From: an uncultured Gammaproteobacteria bacterium
GTDB lineage: Bacteria; Pseudomonadota; Gammaproteobacteria; Ga0077536
Direction: 5' to 3'
Length of the DNA stretch: 12,021 nt
Assembly: GCA_903866355.1 (NCBI GenBank)
Contig: CAIPNE010000629.1
Coordinates: forward strand, 1 to 12,021
A program made the position numbers and the translations under genes. The notes beneath the pieces were generated by a model. It had not been told where the DNA came from and searched no databases. It was given only the letters and a program-made list of their open reading frames with translations. Shown here piece by piece: positions 6,682 through 12,021 of this stretch; within the stretch, counting starts at the first letter, position 1, and each line of letters begins with the position of its first letter.

Positions 6682-8130
6682 TTACCCGAGTTTGATCGGC
6701 ACAAAGATCTCGGTATCGTCACGGTGCACCAGCAACGCGATCTGCCCACCAGCCCCTGCGATGAGGCGCTTGAGGTCGGCTGGAGTGGCCACTGGCGCAG
6801 AATTAACCGCCAGAATCACGTCCCCCGGTCGGATCCCGGCGCGTGCCGCGGCCCCTTGCACCTCCATCACCAGAACGCCGCGCCCATCACCGCCGAGTTC
6901 CCGGCGGGACTGCTCGTCGAGCGGCCGCACCACGGCGCCCAAACGACCCGACTTGGCAGCCTCGCCATCACCTTTGTCGCTCGCGGCCACTAAACCGCCG
7001 TCCATGGAGCCCAGCGCCACCGGCACCTGCATGGATTTGCCGTCGCGCAGTACGCTAACGGCCACTGTCTCGCCCGGTTTCTTCCCCGCGATTAGTCTGG
7101 ACAGCGAGGCAGAATCTTCGATAGTGTCGCCATCAACCTTCACAATGACATCCCCGGCCTTGATGCCCGCCTTCGCGGCAGGCATGTCGTCCTGCACTTG
7201 GCTAACCAATGCGCCTTGGGGGGTCGTCATACCAAAGGATCGCGCCAGATCCTGATCTAGCGACTGCACAGACACCCCCAAGCGTCCGCGTTGAACCTTC
7301 CCGCCTTGCGCAAGCTGGGTCTGGACTTCCATCGCGACATCCATCGGGATCGCAAACGACAGCCCCATATACCCACCGCTCTGGCTATAAATTTGCGAGT
7401 TTATGCCGACCACTTCACCTTTAAGATTGAGCAGAGGGCCACCCGAATTGCCCGGATTAATTGCCACGTCGGTCTGGATAAAAGGCACATAGCCCCCATT
7501 AGGCAAAGAACGCATCTTCGCGCTGACCACGCCCGCACTCACGGTGTTGTCAAAACCAAAGGGGGATCCGATCGCGATCACCCACTCTCCAACCTTTAGC
7601 GCAGCGGAATCCCCAACCTTTAAAACAGGCAGCTTGCTCCCTTCAATTTTAATGAGCGCGACATCGGTGACTTCATCTACGCCAATGACCTTGGCTTTGA
7701 ACTCACGTTTATCGCTCAGCTTGACGTTCAACTCCTCGGCGTCGTCCACCACATGGGCGTTGGTGAGAATGAGGCCATCAGCAGAAATGATAAAACCTGA
7801 CCCACCGCTGCGCTGCATGGGCCCCTCACGGTCCGGCGCGGGCATTCCGTAATGACGGAAAGACTCTGGCGAGTTGTCTTCTCGTTCTGGTCTCGACGAG
7901 CGCTCACGACGACTGGTTGATTTGAGATGGGTCGCGCTGATGTTGACGACCGCCGGGCCGGTGGCGCTCACCAGCTCGGTGAAGTCAGGCAGTCCAACCA
8001 GCCGTGGCTGGGCAGCGCTGGTTTCAGCCGCCACGGTCGGTATCAGCGTTGAAACAAAATCATGCCCTGCGAACGTGGCAACCACGAACGCAGCGGTGAC
8101 AGCCGATGCTAAAATTTTCCTGCGGTTCAT
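6682..8130 (-). CDS. degP: DegP/HtrA/MucD-like periplasmic serine endoprotease (Do family)
   Basis: This 482-residue trypsin-like protease degrades or refolds misfolded envelope proteins in the periplasm. A Sec signal peptide covers about 1-35 (hydrophobic core 8-22, cleavage after VAA). The catalytic triad is H126 (LTNAHVVDD), D156 (VTDVALI) and S229 (INPGNSGGP). Two PDZ domains follow at about 272-370 and 385-480, as in DegP, DegQ and MucD. The region between signal and protease core (about 68-105) is charged and short, and lacks the Gln-rich long loop of E. coli DegP, so DegQ or MucD-like is an equally fair label. The start at 8130 has AGAGGA about 7 bases upstream, and the signal peptide begins right there. 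A longer open frame to 8334 would run into the sensor-kinase gene and is rejected. The gene follows the two-component pair by 88 bases with a likely regulator box between. Confidence 0.94.
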   Translation of the reverse strand: MNRRKILASAVTAAFVVATFAGHDFVSTLIPTVAAETSAAQPRLVGLPDFTELVSATGPAVVNISATHLKSTSRRERSSRPEREDNSPESFRHYGMPAPDREGPMQRSGGSGFIISADGLILTNAHVVDDAEELNVKLSDKREFKAKVIGVDEVTDVALIKIEGSKLPVLKVGDSAALKVGEWVIAIGSPFGFDNTVSAGVVSAKMRSLPNGGYVPFIQTDVAINPGNSGGPLLNLKGEVVGINSQIYSQSGGYMGLSFAIPMDVAMEVQTQLAQGGKVQRGRLGVSVQSLDQDLARSFGMTTPQGALVSQVQDDMPAAKAGIKAGDVIVKVDGDTIEDSASLSRLIAGKKPGETVAVSVLRDGKSMQVPVALGSMDGGLVAASDKGDGEAAKSGRLGAVVRPLDEQSRRELGGDGRGVLVMEVQGAAARAGIRPGDVILAVNSAPVATPADLKRLIAGAGGQIALLVHRDDTEIFVPIKLG

Positions 8131-8200
8131 TCGCGTTCCTCTTTGAGTTTGTCTAGGCAGCCCTATGCCACCCTCATGACTCACACTGTGCCCGACGAAA

Positions 8201-8217
8201 CTTAAGCAAAGCTTAAG
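8201..8217 (-). promoter_or_regulatory. PmrA/QseB-type direct-repeat box upstream of degP
   Basis: The minus strand reads CTTAAG, five bases (CTTTG), CTTAAG. This is a perfect direct repeat with an 11-base period, as expected for OmpR-family dimers bound to one face of DNA. The published PmrA/BasR box is YTTAAK-N5-YTTAAK and QseB sites are of the CTTAA-N6-CTTAA kind; this site fits both. Because CTTAAG is its own reverse complement, the same bases also form a 7-3-7 inverted repeat (CTTAAGC AAA GCTTAAG). The site lies between the sensor-kinase stop (8219) and the protease start (8130), about 70 bases upstream of that ATG. I see no convincing -10 hexamer downstream of it. I saw no second tandem copy in the other intergenic regions. 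Confidence 0.6.
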
Positions 8218-8218
8218 C

Positions 8219-9529
8219 TCAGCCCGGGCCCAGCGCTGGCGGGAAACTGACTCGCACCGAAGTGCCGCCCCCCGGGGCGTCATCAATCTCAACGACAGCA
8301 CCGTGTAATTCGGCCACACGCCGGACGATCCCAAGGCCTAGGCCGCTGCCAGGATGCGTCGTGCCGGGTATCCGGTAAAAACGCTCAAAGACACGCGTAC
8401 GTTCAGCCAACGGAATACCCGGCCCGTTATCCATCACGTTCAGGCACACGCCCGGCGTTCTGGCCGTAACACTCGCCAAGACCCGCCCGCCCTCGGGGGT
8501 GTAACGCAGCGCGTTCTCCAATAAGTTCACGCAGAGTCCGGTGAGACTGCGGGCATCGCCTTGAATGGCGACATGATCGGCGACGCGCACGGCCAAATCG
8601 ATGCGCCGTGCAGCCGCAAGAGCCGCCACTTCTTGTTGCGCTCTCGCCAATATTGGGGCCAGGTCTAGCGAGGACAACGCTGTCAGGGAGTCGCTGGCGT
8701 CAAGTCGTGCAACCGCCATCAATCTCTCTAGTAACGTAGTGGAACGGGCAATGCCTTGCCTGAGTTCACCGAGCACCTCCTCACGGCTTTCCTCTGTAGC
8801 AGCGCGCTCGAGCAGCTGCGCCTGCAGACTGATTGCCATGAGTGGGGTGCGCAGTTCGTGCGCGGCATCTGCCATGAATTCCTGCTGGCGAGCGAGCACC
8901 TCGCGTTGGCGGGCAATGAGATCGTTAAGCGCCTCGGCCATTAGTCCTACTTCTTGGGGCAAACCACTGTGCGCAAGCGGCTCCAAGACTGCAGGGTCGC
9001 GCCGAGAAATAGCTGTCGCAAGTGCAGATATCGGTGCTAGCACTCGACCCACGGCCCACCAGATCAGCAACGCTAACAACGGCAACAACGCCAGCGTTGG
9101 GTAGAGCATGTGGAGTGCAGCGTTGGTGGCGATATTCCGTCGGATGGACAACGGCTGCGCCAGTTGTACGATCCACGGTCCCAGTTGCATGGCGTACACG
9201 CGCCAGTCGGCGTTATTTTCCCGCGCGGTGCTGTAACCCCGATGGGTTGATAGCGACAGCACGATGCCTGGGTGCGACTGGTAGCGCAGCACGCCGCGCT
9301 GGTCCCAGAGTTGGGTCACGACTTGCTGTTCCGGGTCGGGATCGACCACCGCGACCGAACCCAAAAGATAGGCTTTGTCCTCTAGCGAGAGCGCCTGTTG
9401 GCGCAGTTGATAATCTAGTATTTGGTCGATTTCATGACGTGCCCAATACCAAGTCGCGCCCGTCGCAGTCAGGGTGGTTACCAAAGCGGCCAGCAATAAC
9501 ACCACCAAGAGGCGACGTCGCAGCGACAT
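8219..9529 (-). CDS. Sensor histidine kinase, QseC/PmrB/TctE type
   Basis: This 436-residue membrane kinase has two transmembrane helices (about 7-28 and 141-162) bounding a periplasmic sensor of about 110 residues. A HAMP-like linker follows (LAPISALATAISRRDP, then LPQEV and EALNDLIAR). The H-box MADAAHELRTPL places the phosphorylated histidine at H224. ATP-binding boxes are NLLENALRYT (335-344, N339), DNGPGIP (367-373) and GSGLGLG (394-400). The AAHELRTPL wording and the PI-linker are typical of the QseC/PmrB/TctE group, but the stimulus cannot be read from sequence. The periplasmic part has no ExxE motif of the kind PmrB uses for ferric iron. The start ATG shares its A with the regulator's TAA stop (TAATG), so the pair is translationally coupled. 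I give no symbol because QseC, PmrB and TctE cannot be separated here. Confidence 0.94.
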   Translation of the reverse strand: MSLRRRLLVVLLLAALVTTLTATGATWYWARHEIDQILDYQLRQQALSLEDKAYLLGSVAVVDPDPEQQVVTQLWDQRGVLRYQSHPGIVLSLSTHRGYSTARENNADWRVYAMQLGPWIVQLAQPLSIRRNIATNAALHMLYPTLALLPLLALLIWWAVGRVLAPISALATAISRRDPAVLEPLAHSGLPQEVGLMAEALNDLIARQREVLARQQEFMADAAHELRTPLMAISLQAQLLERAATEESREEVLGELRQGIARSTTLLERLMAVARLDASDSLTALSSLDLAPILARAQQEVAALAAARRIDLAVRVADHVAIQGDARSLTGLCVNLLENALRYTPEGGRVLASVTARTPGVCLNVMDNGPGIPLAERTRVFERFYRIPGTTHPGSGLGLGIVRRVAELHGAVVEIDDAPGGGTSVRVSFPPALGPG

Positions 9530-10191
9530 TAGCGTTCAGCGCCCAATCGATAGCCCATACCTCGGACTGTCACTATGTGTTGATCCCCCAGTTTTCGGCG
9601 CAAATTATGCACGTGGACTTCCACCGCATTGCTGGCAATTTCCTCATCCCAACCATAGAGACGATCCTCCAATTTGGCGCGCGAAATGATGGCCGCGGGG
9701 CGTTCCATGAGCGTCTGTAGGATGGCGAACTCGCGAGACGACAACGCGATAGCCCGAGCATCTAACCAAACTTCGTGGGTCGAGGGATCAAGCGCCAACG
9801 TACCGTGTTCCAAACGATTGCTGGTCTGCCCAGCCCGCCGCCGCAACACAGCGCGAATGCGGGCAGCTAATTCATCGAAATCAAATGGTTTTACTAAATA
9901 ATCATCAGCCCCAAGATCTAAGCCGCGGATACGGTCAGCTAGGGCGTCGCGAGCGGTAGAGATAATGACCGGAATGGGATTTTTTCCTCGGCGCAATTCG
10001 GCCAAGAAGGCCAGACCATCTTGCCCGGGCAAGCCTAAGTCCAGCAGCACGAGTTCGTAGGGTGCTAGTGCCAAGGCGGCTTGGGCGGCGTTTGCATCGC
10101 GCGTCCAGTCCACACTATGACCTTCCTGTTGCAACCCCCGACGTAAGGCGCGGCCAATCATTTCGTCGTCCTCAACTAACAACAATCGCAT
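9529..10191 (-). CDS. Response regulator, OmpR family, QseB/PmrA type
   Basis: This 220-residue DNA-binding response regulator is the length of QseB and PmrA. The receiver domain (about 1-115) has the acidic pair D8/D9, the phosphoacceptor D51 in LVLLDLGLPGQDGL, T79 in IISTARD and K101 in DDYLVKPFDFDELAAR. A winged-helix domain (about 125-218) ends with the recognition and wing segments SNAVEVHVHNLRRKLG and VTVRGMGYRLG. I chose the ATG at 10191, where MRLLLVEDD begins the first receiver strand. GGTGG lies about 8 bases upstream, whereas the in-frame ATG at 10197 would sit too close to it. It is presumably phosphorylated by the downstream kinase. A box of the type bound by this subfamily lies at 8201-8217, ahead of degP. 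Confidence 0.94.
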   Translation of the reverse strand: MRLLLVEDDEMIGRALRRGLQQEGHSVDWTRDANAAQAALALAPYELVLLDLGLPGQDGLAFLAELRRGKNPIPVIISTARDALADRIRGLDLGADDYLVKPFDFDELAARIRAVLRRRAGQTSNRLEHGTLALDPSTHEVWLDARAIALSSREFAILQTLMERPAAIISRAKLEDRLYGWDEEIASNAVEVHVHNLRRKLGDQHIVTVRGMGYRLGAER

Positions 10192-10351
10192 CGGCATCAC
10201 CACCGAGAGTATGGTCACTCAGAATACCGCCGCGACCTGCGTTCAGTCTCGGGCCGCTAACAGCGTTGGCGGATTGCACACCGAAAGGCTCTTGCGGGGT
10301 AGGATGGACAAGAGGCATGCGCGCCCTCCATTAGCCTCGAGGAAACTGCCG
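10192..10351. other. Divergent intergenic region, regulator and aminotransferase
   Basis: These 160 bases separate the minus-strand regulator from the plus-strand aminotransferase and must hold both promoters unless an operon start is elsewhere. For the plus strand the best pair I find is TTGCAC (10274-10279) and TAGGAT (10300-10305), but its 20-base spacer is too long. For the minus strand a TATTCT hexamer occurs upstream of the regulator without a good -35. No CTTAAG repeat is present, so there is no sign of autoregulation through the box seen at 8201-8217. No RNA gene or small coding region is supported. Confidence 0.5.
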
Positions 10352-11698
10352 ATGAACACCCTTGGATCACCGCTCCCACTGCCCAGCGCGCCACTAGCCT
10401 TGGAATCCCTGTGGATGCCGTTTACCCATAATCGGCTGTTCAAGAAAAATCCGCGCATCGTCGTCGCTGGCGAGGGTATGCATTACACAACTCAAGATGG
10501 CCGCCAGATCCTCGATGGCCTCTCTGGGCTGTGGTGCTGCAACGCCGGCCATCGCCACCCGCTCATAGTCGAGGCCGTGAAACAGCAGTTGGATCAGCTG
10601 GACTACGCACCGCCGTTTCAAACCCAACACGACCGCGCGTTCGAACTCGCCACAGCCTTGGCTAAAATTGCGCCGGATGGTTTAGACCATGTCTTTTTTA
10701 CTAACTCCGGATCAGAAGCAGTCGACACCGCGCTAAAAATTGCGCTGGCGTATCACCGCGCCCGTGGCGACGCCTCGCGCTTCAGGTTGATCGGCCGGGC
10801 CCGCGGCTATCACGGCGTGGGATTTGGCGGAATTTCCGTGGGTGGCATGGTGGCGAATCGTAAAGCCTTCGCCTCGGCAATGCTGCCAGGCGTTGACCAT
10901 CTACCGCATACCCACGACCTAAGCCAGATGGCGTTCAGCCGCGGCATGCCCACATGGGGCGGCCATCTTGCTGAGGAACTAGAGAAGCTGGTTCAGTTGC
11001 ACGATGCGTCAACCATCGCGGCCGTGATCGTCGAACCCATGCAGGGGTCCGCAGGGGTGATTGTGCCACCGTTAGGATATCTGGAGCGGTTGCGCGAAAT
11101 TTGCACCCGCCATGGCATCCTGCTGATTTTTGACGAGGTCATTACTGGCTTTGGTCGACTCGGGAACTTTTTCGCGGCGGAACGCTTTGGCGTGACCCCC
11201 GACATCATTACTTTTGCGAAAGGGGTGAATAGCGGCATGGTTCCTTTGGGCGGGGCCATCGTGCGCCGGGAAATCCACGAGGCGTTTATGACCGGCCCTG
11301 AGCACTTAGTAGAGTTTTTCCACGGCTACACCTACTCCGGGCATCCACTCGCTTGCGCCGCAGGGCTGGCAGCACTGAAGGTTTACGCCGATGAAGGCCT
11401 GCTAGCTCGGGCGCGGGCCTTGGAGCCGGTTTTAGAAGATTTAATCCATAGCTTGCGCGATGAGCCCAACGTCATCGACGTGCGCAATCTCGGGCTTGCT
11501 GCCGCAGTGGAACTCGCCCCTCGGGCCGGCGAGGTCAGCAAACGCGCTATGGAGATTTTTCATTACTGCTTCGACCACGGCGCCATGGTGCGCTACGTCG
11601 GCGACATTATCGCCATTGGTCCTGCCCTAATCGCGACCGAAAGCGAGCTTGAGCAGATTGTGGCGCTAATCCGCGCGGGCATCCGGCGCGTGGCCTGA
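10352..11698 (+). CDS. Class III aminotransferase, omega-amino acid:pyruvate type
   Basis: This 448-residue pyridoxal-phosphate enzyme matches the length of omega-amino-acid:pyruvate transaminases (about 450). Enzymes of this group move the terminal amino group of beta-alanine or other omega-amines to pyruvate. Visible landmarks are LWMPFTHNRLFKKNPR near the N-terminus, LSGLWCCNAGHRHP (57-70), the phosphate-binding TNSGSEAVDTALKIA (117-131), RGYHG (151-155), IVEPMQGSAGVI (226-237), the cofactor-ring aspartate D261 in FDEVITGFGR, and the Schiff-base lysine K290 in ITFAKGVNSG. I chose the ATG at 10352 because GAGGAAA lies at 10339-10345 and family homology starts there. Upstream in-frame ATGs at 10211 and 10304 would add residues unlike the family. 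Substrate cannot be fixed from sequence. It stands alone between the divergent two-component genes and a Nudix gene, so context does not narrow its pathway. Confidence 0.9.
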   Translation: MNTLGSPLPLPSAPLALESLWMPFTHNRLFKKNPRIVVAGEGMHYTTQDGRQILDGLSGLWCCNAGHRHPLIVEAVKQQLDQLDYAPPFQTQHDRAFELATALAKIAPDGLDHVFFTNSGSEAVDTALKIALAYHRARGDASRFRLIGRARGYHGVGFGGISVGGMVANRKAFASAMLPGVDHLPHTHDLSQMAFSRGMPTWGGHLAEELEKLVQLHDASTIAAVIVEPMQGSAGVIVPPLGYLERLREICTRHGILLIFDEVITGFGRLGNFFAAERFGVTPDIITFAKGVNSGMVPLGGAIVRREIHEAFMTGPEHLVEFFHGYTYSGHPLACAAGLAALKVYADEGLLARARALEPVLEDLIHSLRDEPNVIDVRNLGLAAAVELAPRAGEVSKRAMEIFHYCFDHGAMVRYVGDIIAIGPALIATESELEQIVALIRAGIRRVA

Positions 11699-11733
11699 AT
11701 ATTTGGCGCAAAGCTTGACCCGCAGCCGCTAGG

Positions 11734-11762
11734 GGTGAAATAAAGCACGCTCACCATTTTTT
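11734..11762 (+). terminator. Possible weak intrinsic terminator after the aminotransferase
   Basis: GGTGA (11734-11738) and TCACC (11751-11755) can form a 5-base stem around a 12-base loop, followed by one A and six T residues (11757-11762). The T-run is right for an intrinsic terminator, but the stem is short and the loop long. It lies 35 bases after the aminotransferase stop and just before the Nudix ribosome binding site, so it may only partly separate the two genes. Confidence 0.3.
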
Positions 11763-11775
11763 CTAAAGGGAAGCA

Positions 11776-12021
11776 ATGTACTACTGTCCTCAGTGCGCCA
11801 CGCCCATGATTAAGCGCGATTCTGGCGGTCGTGAGCGGTCAATCTGCCCCCAGCGCCAATGCGCCTTTGTACATTGGGACAACCCCGTACCAGTAGTTGG
11901 GGGCATTGTGGAATGGGACAACCAGATCGTGCTCGTTCGCAATGTGGGCTGGCCAACCAGTTGGTATGGGCTGGTGACCGGCTTCCTAGAAGCCGGCGAA
12001 ATGCCCGAAGAAGCGATTCTG
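11776..12021 (+). CDS. Nudix hydrolase with N-terminal zinc ribbon (5' part only)
   Basis: The 82 residues before the window edge form an N-terminal zinc ribbon and the start of a Nudix domain. The ribbon cysteines are C4 and C7 (YYCPQCATP) and C24 and C29 (ICPQRQCAF), followed by the family phrase VHWDNPVPVVGGIVE. The Nudix box begins as GFLEAGE plus MPEEAIL, giving the Gx5E part; the REUxEExGU half lies beyond the edge. Such enzymes cleave nucleoside diphosphates linked to another group. Zinc-ribbon members resemble NudC and are often annotated as ADP-ribose or NADH pyrophosphatases, but the substrate cannot be inferred here. AAAGGGAA lies directly upstream of the ATG at 11776, a clear ribosome binding site. 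The gene follows the aminotransferase by 77 bases on the same strand. Confidence 0.88.
   Translation, partial: MYYCPQCATPMIKRDSGGRERSICPQRQCAFVHWDNPVPVVGGIVEWDNQIVLVRNVGWPTSWYGLVTGFLEAGEMPEEAIL

Noticed and set aside
8131..8218. A sigma-E type promoter (GGAACTT and TCTGA-like) upstream of degP
   Set aside because: I looked for it because degP is a sigma-E target in E. coli, but neither element is present at a sensible spacing in this gap.
8131..8334. A 68-codon N-terminal extension of the protease
   Set aside because: It would overlap the sensor-kinase gene and bury the signal peptide. The ATG at 8130 has a good ribosome binding site and begins a normal Sec signal.
9022..9720. A 232-codon plus-strand open frame across the kinase/regulator junction
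   Set aside because: It runs antisense to two clearly conserved genes, and its translation is rich in Arg, Ala and Pro without any family feature, as expected of a shadow frame.
10211..10351. A 47-codon N-terminal extension of the aminotransferase
   Set aside because: The extra residues do not resemble the family, and the ATG at 10352 has a clear GAGGAAA upstream and gives the usual family length.
1..12021. Insertion sequence, prophage, CRISPR array, tRNA or other accessory element
   Set aside because: I saw no transposase or integrase coding, no regularly spaced repeats, no tRNA-like cloverleaf and no abrupt change in codon use; the window reads as core chromosome.

Overview
The window is an ordinary, densely coded stretch of a proteobacterial chromosome, probably gamma- or betaproteobacterial. 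The evidence is the Mla lipid-transport operon in the order mlaF-E-D-C-B, an opgG-opgH osmoregulated periplasmic glucan pair, a Do-family periplasmic protease and a QseB/PmrA-type two-component pair. All belong to the envelope of a diderm cell. I cannot name a genus. I see no mobile element, integrase, tRNA, rRNA or CRISPR array, and no stretch of more than about 170 bases lacks a gene.

Layout. Positions 2-2464 (+): the 3' end of mlaF, then mlaE, mlaD, mlaC and mlaB, tightly packed. This is the inner-membrane and periplasmic part of the Mla phospholipid transport system; the outer-membrane partner mlaA is not in the window. Positions 2492-10191 (-): in transcription order, a response regulator, its sensor kinase (start and stop codons overlap as TAATG), a DegP/HtrA-like serine protease, opgG (with a twin-arginine signal) and opgH. 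The mla operon and opgH converge with 27 bases between them. Positions 10352-11698 (+): an omega-amino-acid:pyruvate-type class III aminotransferase, divergent from the response regulator. Positions 11776 to the end (+): a zinc-ribbon Nudix hydrolase cut by the window edge.

Most of the genes serve the envelope: lipid asymmetry (Mla), periplasmic glucans (OpgGH), protein quality control (DegP) and envelope sensing (the two-component pair). The most informative non-coding signal is at 8201-8217, between the sensor-kinase stop and the protease start. There the minus strand reads CTTAAG-N5-CTTAAG, matching the direct-repeat box known for PmrA/QseB-type regulators. The adjacent response regulator is of that family, so the sequence suggests a local circuit in which this pair controls degP. 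I found no convincing wholly new system; this regulator-protease link and the Tat-targeted OpgG are the points most worth checking.
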